6,869 nt of DNA from JBOFFC01 sp051648405 (GCA_051648405.1 JBOFFC010000131.1:1-6869), one strand, 5' to 3'. Counted from the first letter of the stretch, positions 1-5,373 are shown. The notes: a model not told the origin generated them from the letters alone. Program-made: numbers and translations.

Positions 1-429
1 GGGCTCGTTTGGGAGGCGGGGTTCCGCTCCGGCGAGCTCCGCGCGCACGTCTACGAAGACGTCCGGCCGGCGCTCGAGGGGTGGCGGGCCGCGGGGATCG
101 ACGTCCGCGTCTACTCCTCGGGAAGCGTCCACGCCCAGCTGCTGTTCTTCGCCCACAGCGAGGCGGGGGACCTCACGCCGCTGGTCTCGGGCAACTACGA
201 CACGACGACCGGCCCCAAACGCGAGGGGGCGAGCTACGCCCAGATCGCCGCCGACTGGGGCCTCGCCACCGGTTCGATCCTGTTCCTGAGCGACGTGACG
301 GAGGAGCTCGACGCGGCCCGCGAGGCGGGCCTGCGCACCGCGCTCGTGAACCGCCCCGGCAACGCTTCGCCGAGCCCCGCCGAGCCTCCCCACCCCGCGG
401 TGACCTCGTTCGCTGAGCTCGTCCTCTAG
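1..429 (+). CDS. mtnC: Enolase-phosphatase E1 / acireductone synthase, 3' part (5' end outside window)
   Basis: This is the C-terminal 142 residues of a HAD-superfamily enolase-phosphatase, read in frame 1 from the left edge to TAG at 427-429. In the methionine salvage pathway this cytoplasmic enzyme enolises 2,3-diketo-5-methylthiopentyl-1-phosphate and then dephosphorylates it to acireductone. Seen in the fragment: WEAGFRSGEL at the start, HVYEDVRPAL (16-25), the YSSGSV motif (38-43, HAD motif II serine), HSEAGDLTPL (52-61), the GPKREGASY lysine motif (71-79, K73) and LFLSDVTEELDAAREAGL (94-111), whose Asp98 lies in HAD motif IV. The family is usually about 230 residues, so roughly 85-90 residues, including the nucleophile DxD, lie upstream of the window. 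The C-terminal tail is Pro/Ala-rich. Whether other salvage genes precede it cannot be seen; nothing downstream belongs to the pathway. Confidence 0.93.
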   Translation, partial: GLVWEAGFRSGELRAHVYEDVRPALEGWRAAGIDVRVYSSGSVHAQLLFFAHSEAGDLTPLVSGNYDTTTGPKREGASYAQIAADWGLATGSILFLSDVTEELDAAREAGLRTALVNRPGNASPSPAEPPHPAVTSFAELVL

Positions 430-718
430 CTAGGGGACGCCCGCGGAAGGGAGAGAAGGGGATGAATAGAGATACGGTGAGGATGGTCTTTGGTAGCGGG
501 CAGCAGGCAACGGGCAGAGGGGGGTTAGGGCAATTGGATGGCCTTTGGTCATTGGGATGTGGTCATTGGTGCTTCGTCAGCCGATGGGGCCCGCAGCGCC
601 GAACGACCATCCCCCCTTTATCCCCATTCATCCCCGATCTTCTTTCCTAGAGCGTCGGCCCAAGACGGAGCCGGACCGCTAGGCCCGACCACGGCTTTTG
701 TCTAAGCTGAGGGTCTGA
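430..718. other. Non-coding gap with decayed repeat sequence
   Basis: This 289-bp stretch between mtnC and the tRNA holds no convincing gene. A 62-codon reading frame at 462-650 has no ribosome binding site and its sequence is made of G/C-rich and repeat-like tracts. The stretch contains an imperfect inverted repeat (458-484 against 609-635) and a short direct repeat (546-569), listed separately. It is visibly less GC-rich in third positions than the neighbouring genes. No clear terminator for mtnC and no clear promoter for the tRNA could be identified, although a weak TAAGCT at 703-708 sits just upstream of the tRNA. Confidence 0.6.
458..635. repeat. Imperfect inverted repeat, arms 458-484 and 609-635, enclosing short direct repeats
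   Basis: The left arm (458-484) begins GGGGATGAATAGAGATACGG. The reverse complement of the right arm (609-635) begins GGGGATGAATGGGGATAAAG. The two 27-nt arms match at 20 positions, including the first ten. Inside lies TGGTCATTGG at 546-555 and again at 560-569, a 14-bp period, next to CTTCGTCAG. Read on the minus strand this resembles the CAATGACCA/GACGAAGCAC tracts I recall scattered between genes in planctomycetes, sometimes near four-helix-bundle genes. No coding capacity is evident. It is best read as a decayed repeat or small mobile-element remnant; the family link is from memory and unverified. Confidence 0.5.
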
Positions 719-802
719 GCCGGAGTGGCGGAATTGGCAGACGCGCTGGATTCAAAATCCAGTGTCCGCGAGGGCGTGTGGGTTCAAGTCCCACCTCCGG
801 TA
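719..802 (+). tRNA. tRNA-Leu, anticodon CAA
   Basis: This 84-nt sequence folds as a class II tRNA. The acceptor stem is GCCGGAG (719-725) with CTCCGGT (795-801), with a G-U first pair and discriminator A802. The anticodon stem CTGGA (746-750)/TCCAG (758-762) encloses loop TTCAAAA with anticodon CAA at 753-755, reading UUG leucine codons. A long variable arm follows (about 763-777), as expected for leucine. The T stem GTGGG (778-782)/CCCAC (790-794) encloses TTCAAGT. No CCA is encoded at the 3' end; the next bases are GTG. The cupin gene begins 76 bp downstream on the same strand, so some read-through from the tRNA promoter is possible. Confidence 0.96.
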
Positions 803-878
803 GTGCTTCTACTCTTCACACCGGGCGTGCAGTCCGTCGGAGACTCTGCGTTTGGCGGCCCCGCACGGCGAACGTTCG

Positions 879-1241
879 ATGCCGCAACTGATCAACGCCC
901 CCACCGTTGTCGAGGCCGCCGGGTCGCCCCCCAAGCGAATCGAGGAGTACGTCGGCCGTGTCAACTCGGGGCACGATTCGGTGAGTGTCGCGCGGATGGT
1001 GTCGCCCCAGGGCTGGAGCGAACCGGGCCAGACTCCGGAGTTCGAGGAGGTGACGCTCGTCTTGCGGGGGGTGCTGCGGGTCGAGCACCGCGACGGCGAG
1101 CTCGAGGTGTCGGCCGGCCAATCCGTTGTCACGAAGCCCGGCGAGTGGGTGCGCTACAGCACGCCGCACGAGGGGGGCGCCGAATACGTAGCGGTTTGCC
1201 TCCCCGCGTTCTCGCCGCTGACCGTCCGTCGCGACGCCTAG
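879..1241 (+). CDS. Small cupin-domain protein
   Basis: The product is a 120-residue single-domain cupin. The barrel core runs from about residue 35 to 110: GWSEPGQTPEFEEVTLVLRG (45-64) corresponds to cupin motif 1, and GQSVVTKPGEWVRYSTPH (80-97) to motif 2. The end, AEYVAVCLPAFSP (101-113), matches a small cupin family I recall from proteobacteria and planctomycetes. The usual HxH of motif 1 is absent (TPEF at 52-55), but the acidic residues E54, E56 and E57 remain, so metal binding would be unusual or lost; I recall TPEF as typical of this family. The substrate is unknown. It is not an acireductone dioxygenase despite mtnC nearby, because the metal ligands and length do not fit. I chose the ATG at 879, which starts MPQLINAP; an in-frame TTG lies at 852. 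Neither has a strong ribosome binding site. It converges with the gspF-like gene. Confidence 0.85.
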   Translation: MPQLINAPTVVEAAGSPPKRIEEYVGRVNSGHDSVSVARMVSPQGWSEPGQTPEFEEVTLVLRGVLRVEHRDGELEVSAGQSVVTKPGEWVRYSTPHEGGAEYVAVCLPAFSPLTVRRDA

Positions 1242-1248
1242 GCCGGCA

Positions 1249-1402
1249 AGCAGCCCGTTGATTTTTCAACGGTCTGCGTCGTCGCAGGGAGGCGACGTCG
1301 AAACCGTGGCGCTTTCGCCGCGGTTTCGCGAGCCGCGAGCGGCTCGGCCGTGAGCTTGGCGACGTTGAAAAACGCCACGACGGCGTTTCTCAACAGGCTG
1401 CT
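1249..1402. repeat. MITE-like chain of five hairpins with related inverted ends
   Basis: The 154-bp intergenic element has related ends. The left end begins AGCAGCCCGTTGA at 1249; the right end, read on the minus strand from 1402, begins AGCAGCCTGTTGA, with one difference in 13. Between them nearly every base is in a stem: CCGTTGA/TCAACGG with a TTTT loop (1255-1272, perfect); CGTCGTCGC/GCGACGTCG (1277-1300, imperfect); CGAAACCGTGGCG/CGCCGCGGTTTCG with a CTTT loop (1299-1328, one G-U); CGAGCCGC/GCGGCTCG (1329-1346, perfect); and GTTGAAAAACGCC/GGCGTTTCTCAAC (1364-1394, one mismatch). The outer hairpins share GTTGA...TCAAC. It lies exactly between two convergent genes and runs into the gspF stop codon, so it may serve as a two-way terminator. 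The related ends suggest a non-autonomous mobile element. Confidence 0.7.
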
Positions 1403-2492
1403 AGGACGCGCCAGACAGGTCCTCGATCACGCCGGTGTAGAAGCCTGCCAGGCGGACGATCAGCGCCACAACGAGCAGCACAACGAGCAGCCAGACGAGC
1501 CCCGCGGCGGCGAGCGCCAGCGCGTTGAACGCGTCCTCGGCCTCCTGCTCGTAGCGCTGCGACAGGCGGGCCGTCGACTCCGCGAGCTTGCCGGTCTGCT
1601 CGCCGATCTCGAGCGTGTCGAGGAACTCGCGCGGGAACTCGCCCGTGGTTGCAAGCGCCTCGGAGAGGGGCGTGCCGCTGCCGACGATCTTCGCAACGCT
1701 ACCCGCGTGCCGCGAGTAGCGGGCGTTGCCCGAGGCGTTGAGCACAAGCGGAGCGACGCGCCGGAGGTCGAGGTCCACGTTGAGCGTCAGCCCCAGCGCC
1801 CAGGCGATCCGCGCCAGCGCGATCTTGGCGAGCGGCTGCCCGACTACCGGGAGGCGGCTGGCCGACTCGGCGATCTTCGCCGCGACGGCCGGTCGGGCCC
1901 TCAGCCACAGCCACCCCCCCCAAGCAACGGCCGCCGCACCGCACAGCAGCCCCACGTACGTGGCGAAGCCGCCGCTCCCGGTTAGGCCAAAGCCGAGGAA
2001 GTCGATCGGCTCGCCGTCGAGCCCCTTGAGCGCCCCGCCGATCAGGATCAGCACGCCGACCACGCCAAGGGCGAGCCCCCCCTGCAACAGCGGCCAGGTC
2101 ACAAGCCCCCGCAGCCGGCGGGCGACGCTCAGTCGGTGGTCGTAGTGCCTGGTGAGCCGCGCGAGGACCTCCGGCAGGGTGCCGGTGAGCTCGCCGACGC
2201 GGATCATCTCGATCGCCAGCGGTGGGAACCAGCCCCCCTGGCGAGCGACGGCGGCGGTGAACGACTCGCCCTGCGCTACGTCGTTCGAGAGCGACTCGAC
2301 GACTGCCCGCGTCCGCCCCGTCGAGCGCTCGACCTCGCTGCGGAGCGTCTTGCGGAGATCGATCCCGGCTTCCAGCGACACCGCGAGGCGCTTGCAAAAC
2401 TCGGCGAGCGTCTTCGCCGACGCCTGCGGCCCCCCCGCCGATCGAGGCGAGTCTGCTTCCGAGCCAGGCGCCGTCGGCGAGGGGTCGCGCAT
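1401..2492 (-). CDS. Type II secretion system F family inner-membrane protein (GspF/PilC-like)
   Basis: This 363-residue protein has the duplicated T2SSF architecture. The first repeat is at about 28-150, with LAEFCKRLAVSLEAGI (29-44) and GELTGTLPEVLARLTRHY (100-117). The second is at about 218-347, with ARIAWALGLTLNVDLDL (227-243) and GEQTGKLAESTARLSQRY (297-314). Predicted membrane spans are near 130-153, 176-198 and 323-347. Family members form the inner-membrane platform that couples the assembly ATPase to pseudopilus or type IV pilus assembly. The N-terminal 25 residues are Pro/Ser-rich and disordered-looking. No ATPase or pseudopilin gene is adjacent, so GspF and PilC roles cannot be told apart. 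I chose ATG at 2492; a TTG directly before it (2495) fits the GGGGAG upstream better (7 nt spacing against 10) and would add one residue. The TAG stop (1401-1403) overlaps the hairpin element. It probably shares a transcript with the gene 43 bp upstream. Confidence 0.9.
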   Translation of the reverse strand: MRDPSPTAPGSEADSPRSAGGPQASAKTLAEFCKRLAVSLEAGIDLRKTLRSEVERSTGRTRAVVESLSNDVAQGESFTAAVARQGGWFPPLAIEMIRVGELTGTLPEVLARLTRHYDHRLSVARRLRGLVTWPLLQGGLALGVVGVLILIGGALKGLDGEPIDFLGFGLTGSGGFATYVGLLCGAAAVAWGGWLWLRARPAVAAKIAESASRLPVVGQPLAKIALARIAWALGLTLNVDLDLRRVAPLVLNASGNARYSRHAGSVAKIVGSGTPLSEALATTGEFPREFLDTLEIGEQTGKLAESTARLSQRYEQEAEDAFNALALAAAGLVWLLVVLLVVALIVRLAGFYTGVIEDLSGAS

Positions 2493-2535
2493 CAACCGCC
2501 GGCTCCCCGCGTTGCAATCGGCTGCGAAACAGGCG

Positions 2536-2829
2536 TCAGTTGTTGCTGAACCCGAGTTTCACTGCGCCGCCCCGGCCGAGTGGGTTCTGCAAAAAGCGAA
2601 CGCGACACTCGGCGCACAAATCGTAGCGAACCTGCTGGTAGAGGTCGTCGTCCTGGTCGGAGTCGTCCGAGCGGGCGATCAGGTCGTCGATGTCCTGCAG
2701 GTGATCGGCGTCGGCGTCGATCGGGCGCTCGTCGTCGAGCGCCGCGTAGACCTCCACACGAACGACGTACCGGAGCTCGTCTTGCGGCTCGATCGAGCGA
2801 CGGCAAGCGTCGCACGTGAAGTGGATCAT
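2536..2829 (-). CDS. Small acidic CxxC/CxxC (zinc-ribbon-like) protein of unknown function
   Basis: This 97-residue protein starts with ATG at 2829 (MIHFTCDAC). Two cysteine pairs, C6-D-A-C9 and C72-A-E-C75, could bind one zinc ion as a ribbon. Between them lie a beta-like stretch (ELRYVVRVEVYAAL, 18-31) and a strongly acidic helix-like linker (32-63, rich in Asp/Glu). After the second pair comes a conserved-looking tail, RFLQNPLGRGGAVKLGFSNN. I recall similar short proteins in planctomycete genomes annotated as hypothetical, but no function. It lies upstream of the gspF-like gene on the same strand, with 43 bp between the TGA/TAA region and the gspF ATG, so cotranscription is likely. No good ribosome binding site is visible. 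It could be a regulator or a metal-binding adaptor; neither is shown by the sequence. Confidence 0.82.
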   Translation of the reverse strand: MIHFTCDACRRSIEPQDELRYVVRVEVYAALDDERPIDADADHLQDIDDLIARSDDSDQDDDLYQQVRYDLCAECRVRFLQNPLGRGGAVKLGFSNN

Positions 2830-2897
2830 GGCAGGGGTGTCCGTCGGTGAATCGTTCGTCCGCGGGGGGAGAGCTCCTCAACCTCTGTCCGATTCCC

Positions 2898-2927
2898 ATC
2901 GTAGTGACAACGCGATGCGCGAGGCAA
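2898..2927 (-). promoter_or_regulatory. Candidate promoter for the zinc-ribbon/gspF unit
   Basis: On the minus strand, TTGCCT (2927-2922) and TACGAT (2903-2898) are separated by 18 bp, close to sigma-70 -35 and -10 consensus. It lies about 70 bp upstream of the ATG at 2829. The match is only moderate and no start site is known. Confidence 0.28.
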
Positions 2928-3080
2928 GCGGTCGCGACGAGCCGGGGTCGATCGGCCGAGAACTCGGCTTGACTTGGGCTCGACTCCCAGACCCCGCAGT
3001 GGACGGTCGCCAGCCGCTCCCGCGCCTGGCGCCGACTGTCTGAAGAATCGATGAAGGGCCCCGGCGAAGGCGGAAGCGTT

Positions 3081-3110
3081 GTGGCTCGGTGGTTAGCGGG
3101 GGGGTAGAAT
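3081..3110 (+). promoter_or_regulatory. Candidate promoter for the HNH endonuclease gene
   Basis: TAGAAT at 3105-3110 is a good -10 hexamer in otherwise very GC-rich sequence. The -35 is weak: GTGGCT at 3081-3086 gives 18 bp spacing, TTGTGG at 3079-3084 gives 20. If used, transcription would start near 3117 and leave a leader of about 175 nt before the ATG at 3291, which agrees with reading the Arg/Pro-rich upstream frame as untranslated. Confidence 0.35.
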
Positions 3111-3290
3111 ACGGGTGTCGGGAGTTTGGCGCTTCGTGCGCCGAGACGCCTCGAACCGCAGACCGCTACCCCGGCGCAGGAGCGCCGCACGAGTCGCTAC
3201 CCGTCGCCGTGGGCAAGGGATCGCCCCGGCCGGTCGGTCCCCCTGCACCCAGTGCCCCCCGGCGGGGCGAGGAGCGAGGACGTAGTGGCG

Positions 3291-3929
3291 ATGGCGAGTA
3301 CCGCAGCGCTCGACGCGAGCGTATTGATCCTGAATCGCCAGTACATGGCGATCCACGTCGTCGATGTGCGGCGGGCGTTCGCCCTGCTGCTGCGGCAGCT
3401 CGCCGAGGTGATCCACATCGAGGACGGGCAGTACGCGAACTACGACTTCGAGTCGTGGCGCGAGGTCAGCCAGCTGCGCGCTGAGTTCGGCGACGACGAG
3501 GACGACCCCCACGCCGACTGGGTCCGGAGCGTCAACTTCCGCATCCAGGCCCCGCGCGTCGTCCGGCTGCTGCACTTCGACCGCGTGCCGCGGCAGCGGG
3601 TGCGGCTTAACCGCCGGAACCTGTTCGCGCGCGACGGGAACCGCTGCCAGTACTGCGGCAAGGCGTTCCCGATGAGCGAACTGAGCATCGACCATGTGGT
3701 CCCCAGTTGCCGCGGGGGGACGACCGTCTGGGAGAACGTCGTCTGCGCCTGCGTGAAGTGCAACGTCCGCAAAGGGGGCCGCACCCCGAGCGAGGCGGGG
3801 ATGAAGCTCTTCAAGGAGCCGATCCGGCCGAAGCGCAGCCCGCTGCTGGCGATCAAGCTCGGGAACCCCAAGTACGCGAGCTGGCGGACGTTCGTCGATG
3901 CGGCGTACTGGTCGGTCGATTTGAAGTAG
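3291..3929 (+). CDS. HNH endonuclease family protein
   Basis: This 212-residue protein has an N-terminal region (about 1-105: LDASVLILNRQYMAIHVVDV, then an acidic patch FGDDEDDPHADW) followed by an HNH nuclease domain at about 108-170. The domain carries CQYCG (C119, C122), DHVVP (D134, H135), GGTTVWENVV (N149) and CVKCN (C154, C157, N158). This is the fold of a structural zinc held by two CxxC pairs with a beta-beta-alpha-metal active site. The order RRNLFARDGNRCQYCG...DHVVPSCRGG...NVRKGGRTP is typical of stand-alone bacterial HNH proteins common in planctomycetes and actinobacteria. The biological target is unknown. I chose ATG at 3291 because the family begins near LDASVLILN and GAGGA lies 10 nt upstream; GTG at 3285 is an alternative, and the frame stays open upstream to 3126. 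It is transcribed alone and ends at a strong hairpin. No methylase, toxin partner or phage gene is adjacent. Confidence 0.9.
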   Translation: MASTAALDASVLILNRQYMAIHVVDVRRAFALLLRQLAEVIHIEDGQYANYDFESWREVSQLRAEFGDDEDDPHADWVRSVNFRIQAPRVVRLLHFDRVPRQRVRLNRRNLFARDGNRCQYCGKAFPMSELSIDHVVPSCRGGTTVWENVVCACVKCNVRKGGRTPSEAGMKLFKEPIRPKRSPLLAIKLGNPKYASWRTFVDAAYWSVDLK

Positions 3930-3938
3930 CGCGCAAGA

Positions 3939-3971
3939 AATCAGCCCCGGGTCACTGGCCCGGGGCTGATT
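3939..3971. terminator. Strong hairpin terminator shared by HNH and ferredoxin genes
   Basis: A perfect 13-bp stem, AATCAGCCCCGGG (3939-3951) with CCCGGGGCTGATT (3959-3971), closes a 7-nt loop, TCACTGG. It begins 10 bp after the HNH stop codon and lies 45 bp past the ferredoxin stop on the other strand. Bases after the stem are T-rich only on the minus strand (GATTTCTTG), so it looks best for the ferredoxin gene but the stem could end both transcripts. Confidence 0.85.
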
Positions 3972-4015
3972 CGCGTCTCGAGTCGGATGTCGGTCGGCCC
4001 GAACCGACCGCTGCG

Positions 4016-4300
4016 TCAGCCGTCGCTGCCGGCGAGGGGTTCTTTCTTCTCGGTGATGACTTCGCACGTCGGCGCCATCTCGGCGTTCAGGGCGATGAAG
4101 TCCTTCCACTCCTCGGGGACGTTGTCCTCGTGGTAGATCGCCTCGACCGGGCACTCGGGGACGCACGCCTCGCAGTCGATGCACTCGTCGGGGTGGATGT
4201 AGAGCATCTTGTCCCCCTCGTAGAAGCACTCGACGGGGCAGACCACGACGCAGTCGGTGTACTTGCAGTCAAAGCACGGTTGGCAAACCACGTGCGGCAT
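4016..4300 (-). CDS. fdxA: Seven-iron [3Fe-4S][4Fe-4S] ferredoxin
   Basis: This 94-residue cytoplasmic electron carrier aligns by eye with FdxA-type 7Fe ferredoxins. The first cysteine set is C9-x2-C12-x4-C17-x3-C21-P and the second C40-x2-C43-x2-C46-x3-C50-P. The widened C12-x4-C17 spacing marks the 3Fe-4S site: C9, C17 and C50 would bind 3Fe-4S, and C21, C40, C43 and C46 the 4Fe-4S, while C12 and C25 are the extra cysteines usual in this family. C6 is a further extra cysteine (VVCQPC). HPDECIDCEACVPECPVEAI and the C-terminal LNAEM...ITEKK are family features; the tail is shorter than in the Azotobacter protein. The ATG at 4300 fits the family start (MPHVVC) and has GGAG 10 nt upstream; an open extension to 4564 does not resemble the family. 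Apparently monocistronic. Redox partner unknown. Confidence 0.95.
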   Translation of the reverse strand: MPHVVCQPCFDCKYTDCVVVCPVECFYEGDKMLYIHPDECIDCEACVPECPVEAIYHEDNVPEEWKDFIALNAEMAPTCEVITEKKEPLAGSDG

Positions 4301-4806
4301 CGGCGGGGTTCTCCAGCGGCGGGCGGGTCGCGAGGACGTCGCGAATCGCACGCGGGGCAAGGGATGAAGGAACGATGTGCCTGGGAGGTGGCGATCGCGG
4401 CGCCGCTTGGCGGGGCAGGCCCTCGCGGGAGGCCCCTTTGGCGCCGCTGCTTGTTGCGACTCGGTATCGATTGGCGGGCGGAAACCTTTGCCCAGCAACC
4501 GCTTACGGTCGCATCGACACCAGACACTCGAACCGTAGGGAGCCGTTTCGGGGCTGTCAAGCACCGGAACCGCCCCCAGCGTATCGGCTGCCCCGGGGGG
4601 CCGGATTGCGGGGCCCCCTCGGATTTGTTGCTTCGGTCACAACCCCTACGTACTATTGAAGCTGCGGTTGCCGCAAGCGGACTGCCGACCTCTGAGCGTA
4701 GCGCCCTATCCGTCGGTCGCGTCGCCGTCGTCGGCGAGCCCCACTCGACGGCCGTTGGCCGCCTAACCACCCCGGCAACGGGGCGCCTGAAAGGGGGTGC
4801 TCGAAC
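4301..4806. other. Divergent intergenic region between ferredoxin and sigma factor genes
   Basis: I find no supportable gene in these 506 bp; the long open frames crossing it are shadows with Arg/Pro/Ala-rich products. It holds a candidate promoter for the sigma factor (4628-4656), a GC-rich hairpin at 4596-4618 (GGGGGCC, 9-nt loop, GGCCCCC), and a small hairpin TGCGG/CCGCA at 4663-4675 near the expected 5' end of that transcript. No convincing promoter for the ferredoxin gene was found. Confidence 0.55.
4628..4656 (+). promoter_or_regulatory. Candidate sigma-70 type promoter for the sigma factor gene
   Basis: TTGCTT (4628-4633) and TACTAT (4651-4656) are separated by 17 bp, in a locally AT-richer patch. 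Transcription would start near 4663, giving a leader of about 140 nt before the GTG at 4807. The housekeeping-like hexamers give no hint of autoregulation by the ECF factor itself. Confidence 0.42.
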
Positions 4807-5373
4807 GTGGCCCTCGTGGATTTCGATCGCGCCTTGCTGCAAGGCTGCTTGTCTGGCAACGACGACGCCTGGCGGGCATTCGTTGATCGTTTCCTGGGGC
4901 TCGTGACGCACGTCGTCAATCACGCGGCCGAGTGCCGGGCGATTCACCTGACGTCCGCCGACCGCGAGGACTGCATCGCCGACGTCTTCGTCGCGCTGCT
5001 CGACAGCGACTACGCCGTCTTGCGACGATTCCGCGGACAGAGCTCGCTGGCGACCTACCTGACGGTCGTCGCGCGGCGCGTCGCCACGCGGCGACTGATG
5101 ACCCGCTCGCTCGCCGTGAGCGAGCCCCTCCGAGCGGCCGACGCGGTCGTCGATCACGCCAACGGCGTCGAGGAACGCGTGCAGAGCCGGGACCTCGTCC
5201 AAAAAATGCTCGGCGGACTCGCCGACGCCGAGGCGGCCGTCGTGCGGCTGTACCACCTGGAAGGGAAGTCCTACCACGAGATCAGCCGCGTGGTAGGCCT
5301 GCCGGAGAACACCATCGGGCCGATGCTCACGCGCCTCCGCCGGCGCCTACAGCACGGGTCGGCCGCAGAGTAG
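4807..5373 (+). CDS. ECF-like RNA polymerase sigma factor
   Basis: This 188-residue protein has the two-domain layout of group IV sigma factors. Region 2 is at about 10-98: LLQGCLSGNDDAWRAFVDRF (10-29), the DREDCIADVFVALLDSDYAVL stretch (52-72) and FRGQSSLATYLTVVARRVATRRL (75-97), which covers the -10 recognition helix. Region 4 is at about 128-183, with AEAAVVRLYHLEGKSYHEIS (141-160) and the helix-turn-helix GLPENTIGPMLTRLRRRL (164-181). It would direct RNA polymerase to a dedicated promoter set, which cannot be deduced here. The GTG start at 4807 has a GGGGG tract 9 nt upstream and begins the family-like sequence. No anti-sigma factor gene is adjacent on the same strand; the next gene is convergent and its stop lies 28 bp away. 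Control may therefore be transcriptional or by a distant partner. Confidence 0.9.
   Translation: MALVDFDRALLQGCLSGNDDAWRAFVDRFLGLVTHVVNHAAECRAIHLTSADREDCIADVFVALLDSDYAVLRRFRGQSSLATYLTVVARRVATRRLMTRSLAVSEPLRAADAVVDHANGVEERVQSRDLVQKMLGGLADAEAAVVRLYHLEGKSYHEISRVVGLPENTIGPMLTRLRRRLQHGSAAE

Larger units (their letters stand above)
2830..3290. other. Divergent intergenic region between the zinc-ribbon gene and the HNH gene
   Basis: No gene could be supported in this 461-bp gap. Open frames here lack family-like sequence, and the in-frame extension upstream of the HNH start (3126-3290) is Arg/Pro-rich and looks untranslated. The gap contains candidate promoters for both flanking genes (listed separately) and a small hairpin, GGCGC/GCGCC with loop TTCGT, at 3128-3142 that would sit near the 5' end of the HNH transcript. 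Confidence 0.55.

Noticed and set aside
462..650. 62-codon frame upstream of the tRNA
   Set aside because: No ribosome binding site, low-complexity product, and it coincides with the inverted-repeat remnant.
719..1241. Idea that tRNA plus nearby repeats mark an integrated element
   Set aside because: No integrase, no second copy of the tRNA 3' end within the window, and flanking genes are ordinary chromosomal genes.
1..1241. Idea that the cupin is the acireductone dioxygenase of the mtnC pathway
   Set aside because: It lacks the histidine ligands and length of that enzyme and is separated from mtnC by 449 bp including a tRNA gene.
725..1261. 178-codon frame beginning MAELADALDSKSSVREG
   Set aside because: Its first part is the translation of the tRNA-Leu gene, a known annotation artefact, and the rest is an out-of-frame shadow of the cupin gene.
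3093..4229. 378-codon minus-strand frame across the HNH and ferredoxin genes
   Set aside because: Arg/Pro/Asp-rich shadow product; both real genes in other frames have clear family motifs.
3291..4300. Idea that the HNH nuclease and ferredoxin form a functional pair
   Set aside because: They are convergent and separated by a strong terminator, so they are independently transcribed.
3707..4906. 399-codon plus-strand frame across the HNH end, ferredoxin and gap
   Set aside because: Runs through the perfect terminator stem and antisense to the ferredoxin; a high-GC shadow without domain-like sequence.
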